36,666 nt of DNA. It comes from a virus. The notes beneath the pieces were generated by a model that worked only from the letters and a program-made list of their open reading frames with translations, made no database searches and had not been told where the DNA came from. Both the position numbers and the translations under genes were made by a program. The stretch lies in the IMG/VR virus record IMGVR_UViG_3300037606_000400, positions 1 through 36,666 of that record, one strand, 5' to 3'. The first letter of the stretch is position 1. Every line of letters begins with the position of its first letter. This document shows positions 1 through 8,499 of the stretch, piece after piece.

Positions 1-2
1 AA

Positions 3-623
3 AATCTACCAGTGTTTGTTCTTGATACTGGTGATGATACTTTTTTGAATAAGAAAAAATTTGAAGAAACCAAAAATAAAGAAATTTATTTATCAGTTCC
101 AAGGTGTGTACTTAATATCGGTGAATCAACTTTTGTTACCGATCAAGATTCATCACAATATGTTGATATTAAGTACATGATGCCTGATGAAAAAATATAC
201 AAAGCAAAATGTAGAAGAAAAGCATCAAATATTTCAATAGGTTTAGAACTTGTTTGTTCTAATTACATAAAAGGTTTGGAATATTTAGAAGTTGTTCAAG
301 GTTTGATGTCGAACGAAAATGTTTTCACATATTCTTTTTTGGGTAATGATTACGAAGCTAGTTATAAAAGTGAAACATTTACACTAGATAAAAATACGAT
401 GGATAGTAGTGCAAATAAAAATTGTGTTGTAAAATCAACTATCGATTTACAATTGCAACTTATGATTGTATGGTATAATTCCATAAAACTAGTTGGAGAT
501 AACAACAATTTAGATTATGGAAATTTAACAACAGAAGTAAATATTTTAGCTAAAAAAGAAACATGTAAAACAACAACACCACCAGATTACGAAACAACAA
601 TAAAGAATTTACAAAACGATTAA
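3..623 (+). CDS. Possible virion structural protein, 5'-truncated by the window edge
   Basis: The frame is open to the first base of the window: in-frame codons for Asn, Leu and Pro precede the first possible start, a GTG at 12. The true start therefore probably lies upstream, and at least 207 codons are visible. The protein is a mixed alpha/beta soluble type without membrane segments. Its middle, with motifs such as QGLMSNENVF and FLGNDYEASYKS, has the look of a conserved phage structural protein, but I cannot name the family. The C-terminus is polar (KTTTPPDYETT). A 41-base gap separates it from the next gene. The structural assignment is inference; coding status is firm. Confidence 0.6.
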   Translation, partial: NLPVFVLDTGDDTFLNKKKFEETKNKEIYLSVPRCVLNIGESTFVTDQDSSQYVDIKYMMPDEKIYKAKCRRKASNISIGLELVCSNYIKGLEYLEVVQGLMSNENVFTYSFLGNDYEASYKSETFTLDKNTMDSSANKNCVVKSTIDLQLQLMIVWYNSIKLVGDNNNLDYGNLTTEVNILAKKETCKTTTPPDYETTIKNLQND

Positions 624-664
624 TTAGAATATTAAAAACAATTGTCAAATAATAATAAAATACT

Positions 665-1186
665 ATGTATCAAAAAATAATTGAAATATTAGAAAAAAGC
701 GAAGAAAGTAAAATGAGTAGATTTTTTTATGTTATTTTCTTGCCAATAAGCGCACTATTAGAATATCTATGTTTTAGACACTTTAACAAAATAATCCAAG
801 AAGAATTATCTAACGAAGAATTTATTGAATTTTTAGATAAAAATGAATTTGGATATAAAAATAATACCATTTATAAAATGGATATTATTGAAAGTGAATA
901 TCACAAATCTTTAAAACAAGATGTTTTGAAAAACACAATACGTAATGAAGTTACAAATTCAATGATTGATATGATTTCGAAAATAACAAACATTGGTGTT
1001 GAAGAATTATTGAGTGTTACGGTACAACTTTTTCAAAACAAAGAAAAAATAAAATACTATAAAGTTTCAATTCAATATTACAGATATTTGTTGGTACTGG
1101 AAAATAGAAAATTCTTAATTACGTGGTTTGTATTGGTAATAGCAATTATTTTATCATGTGTATTTCTACCTTTATTATGGAGGTAA
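665..1186 (+). CDS. Unknown membrane protein with two hydrophobic segments
   Basis: The product has 173 residues. Two hydrophobic stretches are visible, at about residues 19-38 and 150-171, flanking a charged, mainly helical region of about 110 residues. The second segment lies at the very C-terminus and ends LPLLWR, so the protein probably spans the membrane twice with the middle domain on one side. The ATG follows an AT-only leader with no Shine-Dalgarno sequence, as for other genes here. I do not recognise the family. Gene order gives no clear hint: a possible structural gene lies upstream and a large unknown gene downstream. Confidence 0.7.
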   Translation: MYQKIIEILEKSEESKMSRFFYVIFLPISALLEYLCFRHFNKIIQEELSNEEFIEFLDKNEFGYKNNTIYKMDIIESEYHKSLKQDVLKNTIRNEVTNSMIDMISKITNIGVEELLSVTVQLFQNKEKIKYYKVSIQYYRYLLVLENRKFLITWFVLVIAIILSCVFLPLLWR

Positions 1187-1266
1187 TTTAAATATCAATC
1201 TAACGTTGGCAAAAATAACATATTTACTGAATAATAATAACAATAATAAACACAAAAATAAAAATA

Positions 1267-2715
1267 ATGGAAAAATTAACTGGCGCAAAACCACTTTATG
1301 AATTATGTGGTGCAATTGTATTAAATGCGAATAGAAACGGTATGTTTGAGAATGTTGAAAAATACAACAGTGGTGAAAAAAAACTTACACCAGAAGAATA
1401 TGAATTGTTGGGTTCTATTGCATTCTTTCATGGACTACAATTTACAACGCAAAGAAATTCATTCACAAAGAAAACAATGGAAAATTTTCAAATGAGAATG
1501 AATGCACATAAAATCGATTTAGAATTCCAAGAAAAAATCAGAAACTTTATCGAAGCGGTTGATGTTTCTATAATTGTGGATGGTAATGAAGTAATGAAAA
1601 ACCTTATTATTTCAACAATTACAGCAGATAGTGAACATGTTAGATACATACAAAATTCTTTCAAATCAATTGTTGAATTTGCTGTTTTTGATATTAGTCT
1701 AAGTGAACAAGTATTTTCGTTAGCTAATAAAAAAGAACTTACTTATTCAGACATTTTAATGATGAATAAATTAATTTTTGACGATTTTGATTTAGTTACC
1801 GATTCTATTGAATATATCGATAAGTTATATGCAAATGAAACTTTTAGATCAGAATTAGTTACTGCATCAAAACATTATGATTCAACAAAATTCAGTTTTG
1901 TTTTCCTAGATTCTATAATTACACTTAAAGAATGGTTTGCTGAATTTCCATTACTTTCTGATACATACATTGATGTTGATACAGAAACTATTGTTGATTT
2001 AGAAAATGTTGAAGATTTCTCAATGCTTAAAAATGCTGACGAAATTATAAAACCAAAAGAAACAATAATTGTTGACCCAAAATTAACAGATGAATTTTTA
2101 CGTTCTGTTCTAATGGAATCAAAACAAGGTGTAGATTTGAATGCATTAGAAAATGCAGACCAATTATTTGTTGCAATTAATGACGTTTTGAATAATGAAG
2201 ATTTACTACCAAGTGTTTATAAATTTTTGCATGCAAGTTTAAACGTTAATCGAACTAACTTGAATGAAGTTTATGGTTTTGATATTTCTGTTTTTATTGA
2301 AATGGTAAATAAAGTTTACTTAGGTTTAAGAAAAGACATAACAGAAATTACAATTGATTTCCTAAATGAAATTGATATTGATAAACACGAAGAACTAATT
2401 GATTTGGTTGATGGAACTATTCGTGCAATTATTATGAATGGTAGTGAGAAAAAAGGTTATTTAATGAACCAGTTAGATTCTAACCAAATTCAAACAATAA
2501 ATCATTTACACCAAATATTAGGTTTAATTGAAACATGTAATATTGTTGGTGGTAGGGGTTATGAAAATTATGTGGGTTTATTATCATATATTGAAGAAAG
2601 AACACCAGAAATAAAAAACATTTTCAACAAAATCGAAAATACCGAACGTATAAAAATGGAAATTAATTATTATAAGGCAGTACTTGATTTCTTTAATCAA
2701 AAATCCGTAAAATAA
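1267..2715 (+). CDS. Unknown acidic protein, 482 residues
   Basis: This is a long intact reading frame for a soluble, acidic, mostly helical protein with no signal peptide or membrane segment. A region around residues 235-280, rich in Asp, Glu and Lys, may link an N-terminal from a C-terminal helical domain. No catalytic motif is obvious. An 80-base AT-rich gap precedes it and a strong terminator follows 15 bases after the stop, so it closes its transcription unit. It could be a virion or assembly protein given the upstream neighbour, but that is only context. I do not recognise the family. Confidence 0.75.
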   Translation: MEKLTGAKPLYELCGAIVLNANRNGMFENVEKYNSGEKKLTPEEYELLGSIAFFHGLQFTTQRNSFTKKTMENFQMRMNAHKIDLEFQEKIRNFIEAVDVSIIVDGNEVMKNLIISTITADSEHVRYIQNSFKSIVEFAVFDISLSEQVFSLANKKELTYSDILMMNKLIFDDFDLVTDSIEYIDKLYANETFRSELVTASKHYDSTKFSFVFLDSIITLKEWFAEFPLLSDTYIDVDTETIVDLENVEDFSMLKNADEIIKPKETIIVDPKLTDEFLRSVLMESKQGVDLNALENADQLFVAINDVLNNEDLLPSVYKFLHASLNVNRTNLNEVYGFDISVFIEMVNKVYLGLRKDITEITIDFLNEIDIDKHEELIDLVDGTIRAIIMNGSEKKGYLMNQLDSNQIQTINHLHQILGLIETCNIVGGRGYENYVGLLSYIEERTPEIKNIFNKIENTERIKMEINYYKAVLDFFNQKSVK

Positions 2716-2730
2716 TTAATATCAACTAAC

Positions 2731-2770
2731 AAAAACCCCAATATTATTTATTTGATATTGGGGTTTTTTA
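2731..2770 (+). terminator. Intrinsic terminator
   Basis: A perfect 14-bp stem pairs bases 2731-2744 (AAAAACCCCAATAT) with 2755-2768, around a 10-base loop, and runs into a T tract. It closes the unit ending with the 482-residue gene. It also lies within the upstream extension of the next frame, which argues against the TTG at 2752 as that gene's start. Confidence 0.9.
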
Positions 2771-2784
2771 TAAACAAAAAAATA

Positions 2785-3204
2785 ATGAAAATAGTTTACA
2801 TCGCACATCCTATTGGTGTATTTGGTGGTACATCGCTTGAAGAAAACATTAAAAGTGTGATACAAATTTGTAGGGATATAAATTTAAATATGCACGAATA
2901 TGTTCCTTTTGTTCCATATTTGTCCGATTTATATAGTTTAGAAGATTCGGTTGAAGATGAACGAGAAAGAGGTTTGAAAAATTGTATTACAGTTATTGAA
3001 AAAGGTTTCATTGATGAATTATGGTTGTATGGGAATAGAATTTCAAATGGAATGTGGTTTGAAATTAAAAAATGTTTGGAATTAAATATACCAGTTTTTG
3101 CAAAAACAAAGGAAACTTTAATTGAGTTAAATTATTATAACACAAAACAAAACAATATAACATCGAATGGAATAATATATAATAGAATAAATCAAAATAT
3201 ATAA
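2785..3204 (+). CDS. Nucleoside 2-deoxyribosyltransferase-like protein (DUF4406/DUF7768 type)
   Basis: The product has 139 residues from the ATG at 2785. The frame stays open back to a TTG at 2752, but that codon sits in the terminator hairpin. The N-terminus (KIVYIAHPIG) followed by PFVPYL, DERERG, ELWLYG and a C-terminal GMWFEIKK...IPVF is the pattern of small proteins related to nucleoside 2-deoxyribosyltransferases. In that superfamily an acidic residue attacks the sugar and bases are exchanged between deoxynucleosides; whether this copy is an enzyme is unknown. The last 25 residues are low-complexity, rich in Asn, Ile and Tyr. The stop is one base before the next ATG, so the two genes are probably cotranslated. 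A role in nucleotide salvage would fit the kinase, ThyA and DHFR genes elsewhere in the window. Confidence 0.65.
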   Translation: MKIVYIAHPIGVFGGTSLEENIKSVIQICRDINLNMHEYVPFVPYLSDLYSLEDSVEDERERGLKNCITVIEKGFIDELWLYGNRISNGMWFEIKKCLELNIPVFAKTKETLIELNYYNTKQNNITSNGIIYNRINQNI

Positions 3205-3205
3205 A

Positions 3206-3895
3206 ATGAAAAAAGTAATGATTAGTTTTAAGTTAGGTGTTAAATTTGTAGTAACACTTATTACGTCACGTGAATTTGCATTCATATTTGTAATGTGTGG
3301 TGTGATCGCACAAATATCACATACATATTTTCTAGTTGAAAGTATTTCTTCTCTTTTAGGTTGGTATAAGGTTTTTCAAGCAACATTAATTTCAATTTTT
3401 ATTTCAGCATCTTTATTGTATTTTGTATCTATTTCACCAAAACAAGACCCTGATGGTATTGAAGTTGATGAAAACGTTAACAGAATATTAAATGCAATTA
3501 CAATATTTACAATAATAGAAGTGATAATAAATTTATTCTATTATACCAAACATTTACTTTTGGATGAAAATAACAAATACCATGATGACAAAATTGTTGA
3601 TTTTGTATTTGGTGTTTTAGTTTCTTGTTTAATACCATATACAATAAAATTATATTCATCACAAATTAGAGCAAATGAGTGGGTTAATGATTTTGATGAA
3701 GTTGTTCTAAGTGAAGAAAAGGAAATAACTATAAGTGAAGTAGAAAACTTATTGAATGAAAAAATGGAATCAATAGATCAAAAAATTAGTGATTCTTATG
3801 ATAAAAACCAAAAATTATTTCTACAGCAATTTGAAAATAAATTGAAAAATTTAGGTAAGAAATCACTAGATAATATTGAAACTAAAAGCGAATAA
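3206..3895 (+). CDS. Unknown membrane protein, four predicted transmembrane segments and coiled-coil tail
   Basis: The product has 229 residues. Hydrophobic segments lie at about residues 24-44, 55-75, 93-113 and 130-148. After them comes a charged tail (about 165-225) rich in Glu, Lys and Gln with heptad-like spacing, probably a cytoplasmic coiled coil. The start lies one base after the stop of the deoxyribosyltransferase-like gene, suggesting translational coupling. I recognise no family. A membrane protein next to replication genes could anchor a phage complex at the inner membrane, but nothing in the sequence shows this directly. Confidence 0.75.
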   Translation: MKKVMISFKLGVKFVVTLITSREFAFIFVMCGVIAQISHTYFLVESISSLLGWYKVFQATLISIFISASLLYFVSISPKQDPDGIEVDENVNRILNAITIFTIIEVIINLFYYTKHLLLDENNKYHDDKIVDFVFGVLVSCLIPYTIKLYSSQIRANEWVNDFDEVVLSEEKEITISEVENLLNEKMESIDQKISDSYDKNQKLFLQQFENKLKNLGKKSLDNIETKSE

Positions 3896-3934
3896 ACAAA
3901 ACTAATAAAAACCAATAATAAAATATAATCAATT

Positions 3935-4897
3935 ATGAGCGATATATCAATAAACGATGAACTTACTTTAGTACAAAAGTACAAGCCTAAAACATTAGCT
4001 GAATTAAAGTTACCAGTTCGTATTGCTAACATTCTTTTAGAATGTGAAAAAAGACAAGGTTATAGATTACTTTTACACGGTTGGGCGGGAACTGGAAAAA
4101 CTTCAACTGCATTACTACTAAATTCAAACAGAAAAAAGTTTGAAGTTTTATATCTAAGTGGTTCTAATGATTTTAATGTGCAAACATTGCGTGAGAAAGT
4201 TTATCCTTTTGCTGGAAATCATTCTGTTTTGGGTTTACAGAAAACAGTTATCATTGATGAAGCAGAAAACATTCAAATGAAAACACAACAAGCATTCAAA
4301 ATAATACTGGATAGTGCTAAAAATGTTAATTTCATTTTTATAACCAACCATATTGAAAAAATGGATGATGCTGTTTTGTCAAGATGTACACAAATTTCTT
4401 ATGATTATAATACGGCTGAAAGTAATGAACAAGCTAATTTATACGTTGGATTTTTACAACACATAGCAACACAAGAAAAAATACCTTTTGAAAATAGGGG
4501 ATTAAAGGAACTTTATTTAAAGAATTTCCCAGATTACAGACATTCTCTTGTAACTATGCAACAATTGAAAGATTCAAAACTTTCGATAACCGAACAAAAC
4601 GTAAAAATTTCTGTTGAAACAATTTCACAAGATTTGATTTTATATGAATTTCTAACTGGAAATCTCGAACCTCAATTATTCTTTGAAAAATGTACAACTT
4701 ATAAAGGTAGGGAGCGTGATTCAATTTCATCACTTTCAGAACCTTTTTTCCTATATTTGAATAGCTTAGGCAAATTTGATGAAACATTAAAAGGTGCAAT
4801 TATCGTATCCAAATATTCTAATATGATGGAAACATCATTTAATAAATTTGGAACATTCTTCGCATGTATGGTTGAATTAAAATCACTATTCAGATAA
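3935..4897 (+). CDS. Sliding-clamp loader ATPase subunit (RFC / T4 gp44-like AAA+)
   Basis: The product has 320 residues, close to the usual size of a clamp-loader motor subunit. It begins with the typical YKPKTLAEL region. Walker A is GWAGTGKT at residues 49-56, Walker B is VIIDEAE with D108 and E109, the sensor-1 region is FIFITNH, and the SRC motif with the arginine finger is at residues 149-151. The C-terminal helical part would form the collar. In the family, ATP-driven assemblies open the ring clamp and load it at primer ends. No clamp gene or gp62-like partner is recognised in the window. The gene begins in the frequent ATTATG context, and the next gene starts three bases after its stop. 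Polymerase III gamma/tau-like proteins are related, but the SRC motif and size favour a gp44/RFC type. Confidence 0.88.
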   Translation: MSDISINDELTLVQKYKPKTLAELKLPVRIANILLECEKRQGYRLLLHGWAGTGKTSTALLLNSNRKKFEVLYLSGSNDFNVQTLREKVYPFAGNHSVLGLQKTVIIDEAENIQMKTQQAFKIILDSAKNVNFIFITNHIEKMDDAVLSRCTQISYDYNTAESNEQANLYVGFLQHIATQEKIPFENRGLKELYLKNFPDYRHSLVTMQQLKDSKLSITEQNVKISVETISQDLILYEFLTGNLEPQLFFEKCTTYKGRERDSISSLSEPFFLYLNSLGKFDETLKGAIIVSKYSNMMETSFNKFGTFFACMVELKSLFR

Positions 4898-4900
4898 AAA

Positions 4901-5347
4901 ATGCTATACATAGTAATATCCAAAAATCCAAAATTTGCGCATAAGTTTTTGCAATCAATGCTTATGCGTTATGTTACTAAACATTTAAAAGATTCCACAA
5001 TAAAAGCAAAAGTAATTATTGTGGAAAATGAATGTTTATTAGAAAAAGATCTTATTGATGTTTGTGTTGATGATTTTATAATTTGGACACCTATAACTGC
5101 ATCACAGAATTTAGTTCACGTCACCAATTTTTATAATTCTGTTGTTGTGTTAGAAAATACAACAACATATATACGTAAACTTTCAGATACAAATCCTATA
5201 AATGAAAATTTGTCTTTGAATCATAATTTTAAAATTATGTACTTACGTGAATATGATGACATAACAAATGATGAATATAAACTAATTATCGAACCACAAA
5301 TAATAAAATTCGATGAAATAATAAAACAAATACAAAATGTCAAATAA
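4901..5347 (+). CDS. Unknown protein downstream of the clamp loader, 148 residues
   Basis: The reading frame begins three bases after the clamp-loader stop and its end overlaps the next gene by 11 bases, so it belongs to the replication operon. The product is soluble and alpha/beta, with a strand-like hydrophobic start (MLYIVIS) and several beta-rich stretches (KVIIVENE, SVVVLENTT). Its position matches that of gp62, the clamp-loader partner in T4-like phages, but the sequence offers no motif to support that. Its function is unknown. Confidence 0.7.
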   Translation: MLYIVISKNPKFAHKFLQSMLMRYVTKHLKDSTIKAKVIIVENECLLEKDLIDVCVDDFIIWTPITASQNLVHVTNFYNSVVVLENTTTYIRKLSDTNPINENLSLNHNFKIMYLREYDDITNDEYKLIIEPQIIKFDEIIKQIQNVK

Positions 5348-6014
5348 TAAACAACCAACATTTTTTATGTACGGATTATCAGCAAGTGGTAAAGATACTC
5401 TTGCTAATCATTTATATGAAAATTATGGATATAGTAAAATACGTATAGCTAAAACTATTAAACAAGTAGTGTGTGAAACAAACAATATGACACCAGAAAT
5501 ACTTGAAATACAAAAACGTCTAAATCAAAATTTACGATACCAACACAAAGAAGTTAGTGATTACATGGAATCACTAACTTCAAATAAAAAACATAATCTT
5601 AACCGATTAAAAATGCTAATTGATGGAACGAGTTATGATTATGAGTTACTAACAAAAAAACAAATAGATAATCCAGCACCAAAAGTATTTATTGATATTC
5701 GTGGTTTTGATGAAGCACACATGCTACTTAAAAGTGGTGCAATTGGAATATTTTTAAAGCGTGGTGGCGATAATAATACTAACAAAGGTCACTGGACTGA
5801 AAACGGTATGTTTGCAACAAATAGAAAAGGTGTTAGTGATATGACAAAACTTTTTAAAGAGTTTGGAAATCAATGTTACATTGTTGATAACAGTGAAAGT
5901 AACGAAGTACTTATTCCAACATCAAATTTTTTACAATTTGATAAAATAAAAGTTACTGGTGAAATGTTGATTGAAGAAGTAGACGAAAAAATATTTAGGA
6001 ATTTGATAAAATAA
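5337..6014 (+). CDS. P-loop deoxynucleoside monophosphate kinase-like protein (T4 gp1-like)
   Basis: The product has 225 residues. The N-terminal P-loop is GLSASGKDT at residues 13-21, typical of the phage dNMP kinase/AAA_17 group; T4 gp1 has 241 residues. Further features are a basic helical lid-like region with several Arg and Lys and a strand with VFIDIRG, probably the Walker-B-like strand ending in Asp. Such enzymes phosphorylate dNMPs to dNDPs for phage DNA synthesis. The start overlaps the preceding gene by 11 bases, and the exonuclease gene follows after five bases, so all are probably cotranscribed. Substrate specificity cannot be read from sequence. Confidence 0.75.
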   Translation: MSNNKQPTFFMYGLSASGKDTLANHLYENYGYSKIRIAKTIKQVVCETNNMTPEILEIQKRLNQNLRYQHKEVSDYMESLTSNKKHNLNRLKMLIDGTSYDYELLTKKQIDNPAPKVFIDIRGFDEAHMLLKSGAIGIFLKRGGDNNTNKGHWTENGMFATNRKGVSDMTKLFKEFGNQCYIVDNSESNEVLIPTSNFLQFDKIKVTGEMLIEEVDEKIFRNLIK

Positions 6015-6019
6015 TAATT

Positions 6020-7252
6020 ATGAAATATTTATTGATTGATGGTGATTATTTAGCACATCGTATGGTTAATTCACTAGTCATGGATAACATTGAAGTTACA
6101 TTAGATGACACAGTTGAAATGCATAATTTTAAGATTAATTTGTATAACGCAGTTATATCAATTTACCAGTCATTGAACAACGAAAACCAACGTAACTTAA
6201 TTGATGACGTTATTGTTGTTTTTGATAATAAAAGTTGGAGAAAATCTCTACCAATTTATAGACCATATTATATTGATGAATTGGATACAACACCTTTAGG
6301 TTATAAAGATAACAGAAAAGAAGCAAAAGAGAAATCAGCATTAAATTATGAAAATTTCAATATTTGTATGCGTGATGTAGAAAATATGCTTAAAGAAACT
6401 CAATGTAAAGTTATTTGTTCTGATGGTGCAGAAGGTGATGATATTTTGATGTTATTGGTAGATAAGTTATATAAAGAAAATATGTTGTTGTTGTATGCAA
6501 CCGATGGTGATCTAAAATATCTAATTCGTGATAATGTTGTGTATTTTAGGAATATTTATTCTAAAGTTAGTCGTGAAGGTGAATTCGTAATTTCAGATAC
6601 TTTATATGAAAATCTATATGGTAAGAGAGATATGTTATCGATGTTTACGCAAAACATGAGTAAAACCGCTGGACTTAAAGACTATTTTGATAAATTATTT
6701 TCTGTTAAGTTTAGTACATTTGGAAAAGAACGTGCTGAAAGATTAGTTGATATTAGTATATTAAAAACATCAAAATATACAAATCTTTTTATAAAATCAG
6801 TTTGTGGTGATAAAAAAGATAATATATTTTCAACATTACGTTGGATTAATGGTACTGGAACTATGTTTAATTCAGTTACAGAAAACATGGTTATTAAAGC
6901 TATGAAAGTAGTGTTCCCTAAATTAATTTATTCCGAAAATGTTATATTCGATTTATTTTTTAATGAAACGGAAAAAAACATAAAAATTAACTTGGAACTT
7001 TTGTACAGACAATTATTAATTTCAACAAAACAAAACACAAAAACAACAATAAAGGAATCTATAATTCATTATGAACGCAACTTGAAAATGAATCAATTGG
7101 AATCTAAAAATTTACCACCATTTGTCGTTGAAAATTTTAATGACATATTTGAAAAAATTATAGTATTGCCTACATTTAAACAAATCAACCCAAAGATGAA
7201 AGCAAAAATAGATAAATTCAAACAACAAGCAATCTTAAATATTTTAGGATAA
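6020..7252 (+). CDS. FEN-type 5'-3' exonuclease / phage RNase H
   Basis: The product has 410 residues, longer than T4 RNase H (about 305). The acidic metal-binding residues of the family are in order: D7 and D9 in IDGDYLAHR, the VFDNKSWR strand with its following basic segment, E138 with D140 and D141 in AEGDDI, D162 and D164 in ATDGDL, and D264 and D267 in CGDKKDNI, the last belonging to the helix-hairpin-helix region. Such nucleases remove RNA primers and 5' flaps from Okazaki fragments. The extra length lies mainly in the C-terminal third (after about residue 290), which is Lys- and Asn-rich. It lies in the clamp-loader operon, which fits lagging-strand processing. Confidence 0.88.
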   Translation: MKYLLIDGDYLAHRMVNSLVMDNIEVTLDDTVEMHNFKINLYNAVISIYQSLNNENQRNLIDDVIVVFDNKSWRKSLPIYRPYYIDELDTTPLGYKDNRKEAKEKSALNYENFNICMRDVENMLKETQCKVICSDGAEGDDILMLLVDKLYKENMLLLYATDGDLKYLIRDNVVYFRNIYSKVSREGEFVISDTLYENLYGKRDMLSMFTQNMSKTAGLKDYFDKLFSVKFSTFGKERAERLVDISILKTSKYTNLFIKSVCGDKKDNIFSTLRWINGTGTMFNSVTENMVIKAMKVVFPKLIYSENVIFDLFFNETEKNIKINLELLYRQLLISTKQNTKTTIKESIIHYERNLKMNQLESKNLPPFVVENFNDIFEKIIVLPTFKQINPKMKAKIDKFKQQAILNILG

Positions 7253-7273
7253 ATTAAAAATCAATTTAACAAA

Positions 7274-7735
7274 ATGGAATTACAAAAAGAATTACAAGAA
7301 ATCATTCAAGAATTTGACATCACATTAATAACTAAGATTGAAGAAATCGATGATATTTATGATTATGAATTGATGATAAAAACAAATGATTTGGTTATCC
7401 GAGAAAATAAGGATGAAGAAATTAATATTATTTTATTCGACACAAACGTTTATAACAGTACCTACTTATTAGATGTTTTTAAAGAATATTGTGATGAAAA
7501 TGGTGAATTATTTTCACATGTTAAGGTTTTTTACTGTGATACCTTATCGATTTACAAAACACTTTTTGAAAAGTATTGGAGAAAAAGCGAACAAATTGAA
7601 GATTTTGTTTTGGATTATATAAAACCAGTAATTTTAGTTATTAATGGTTTTGATGATGAAATCTTAATTGAAACAGAAACAATTTCACCTATTTCAGTAA
7701 GACAATTTGAAAGATTACTTGAAGAACTAAACTAG
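7274..7735 (+). CDS. Unknown acidic protein, 153 residues
   Basis: A small, strongly acidic, soluble protein with many Asp and Glu throughout and no membrane segment. The N-terminus is probably an amphipathic helix (ELQKELQEIIQEF). It starts 21 bases after the exonuclease stop and ends nine bases before the next start with a TAG stop, one of the few in the window. Its acidity could suit a regulator or a partner of a DNA-binding protein, but no family is recognised. Confidence 0.65.
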   Translation: MELQKELQEIIQEFDITLITKIEEIDDIYDYELMIKTNDLVIRENKDEEINIILFDTNVYNSTYLLDVFKEYCDENGELFSHVKVFYCDTLSIYKTLFEKYWRKSEQIEDFVLDYIKPVILVINGFDDEILIETETISPISVRQFERLLEELN

Positions 7736-7744
7736 AAAAAATAA

Positions 7745-8221
7745 ATGGATTATAGTGTATTCAATAAATTCCAGACTGAATTTTTCACCTCAATTGAAAG
7801 ATTCAAAAATAATTCTAATTTCACAATAAAACAGTATTCCTTTTTATTGTTAAATTCGATAATGAAAGGTTTACCACAATTGGCAGATGATGTTTATAAT
7901 ATTTATTCACCAAATGTAAAAGCAATTCAATCACCAGCAATAATAATAGCACTGCAACATAGATTTGTCAACGGTTTTTCTAATAGTCGTGTTCCAAAAT
8001 TTGTGTATTATAAAGCGGGTAAAGTTGTTAAAGAAAAGGTAACAAAGATTAAGACAAAAAAAGGTGTAGTTGTTCCAGTAGTATTTGATTCAGAAATAGT
8101 TGATATTATTCAATCAGCACTTTGTTATGATTCGAAAACTTACGATTATTTGAAGTTTTCACCACAAATACAAAAATTGGGGTTGGAACTTGAAGTAACA
8201 CTAAAACAAAAAACCGTTTAA
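7745..8221 (+). CDS. Unknown basic protein, 158 residues, last gene of the operon
   Basis: The product is soluble, with an N-terminal helical part and a very basic central stretch around residues 93-110 (KAGKVVKEKVTKIKTKKG) that could bind nucleic acid. It follows the acidic 153-residue gene by nine bases. Its last codons and the TAA stop form the left arm of an intrinsic terminator, so transcription ends directly on the stop. No family is recognised; a small replication or transcription accessory protein would fit the operon but is not shown. Confidence 0.65.
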   Translation: MDYSVFNKFQTEFFTSIERFKNNSNFTIKQYSFLLLNSIMKGLPQLADDVYNIYSPNVKAIQSPAIIIALQHRFVNGFSNSRVPKFVYYKAGKVVKEKVTKIKTKKGVVVPVVFDSEIVDIIQSALCYDSKTYDYLKFSPQIQKLGLELEVTLKQKTV

Positions 8222-8238
8222 TTTAAACGGTTTTTTGT
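8208..8238 (+). terminator. Intrinsic terminator overlapping a stop codon
   Basis: A perfect 13-bp stem pairs 8208-8220 (AAAAAACCGTTTA) with 8224-8236 around a three-base loop, followed by T-rich sequence. The left arm contains the last codons of the 158-residue gene and most of its stop (8219-8221). It closes the operon that starts after 2770. Confidence 0.92.
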
Positions 8239-8267
8239 TTTTTTATTAATTAAAATGTTTACATTTG
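8235..8267 (+). promoter_or_regulatory. Bacteroidota-type promoter
   Basis: The -7 element TACATTTG is at 8260-8267 and fits TAnnTTTG. A TTG at 8235-8237, inside the terminator T tract, could be the -33 element, with 22 bp between the two, slightly long. The 63-residue gene starts 31 bases downstream. Confidence 0.7.
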
Positions 8268-8298
8268 TATTTTAATATAAATTAACACATATTTAATT

Positions 8299-8490
8299 AT
8301 GAAATATCTTTACAAAGTTTTAGCATCTTTTAGATTAATTTCTCTAGTAGTAATCATTCCATTTATGTTTTTAGTATTCCTAATAATTAGTGATAGGAAA
8401 ATGATAATAAAATTATTTGATTGCGCAGATCGAGACCTAATTTTGCTAAAAAACAATACCAACAAAATAATATTAAATAACAAACAATAA
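8299..8490 (+). CDS. Small single-pass membrane protein, 63 residues
   Basis: A basic N-terminus (MKYLYKVLASFR) leads into one hydrophobic segment at about residues 12-30, then a charged tail of about 30 residues. This looks like an N-terminal membrane anchor with the tail outside the membrane, or an uncleaved signal sequence. It is the first gene after a promoter and is followed nine bases later by the 489-residue gene, so the two probably share a transcript. No family is recognised. Confidence 0.6.
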   Translation: MKYLYKVLASFRLISLVVIIPFMFLVFLIISDRKMIIKLFDCADRDLILLKNNTNKIILNNKQ

Positions 8491-8499
8491 TAATAAAAT

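Noticed and set aside
2752-2784. TTG start for the deoxyribosyltransferase-like gene
   Set aside because: It lies inside the right part of the terminator hairpin; the ATG at 2785 gives the normal N-terminus of the family.
4901-5347. T4 gp62-like clamp-loader partner
   Set aside because: Only the position fits; no motif or convincing sequence pattern supports it.
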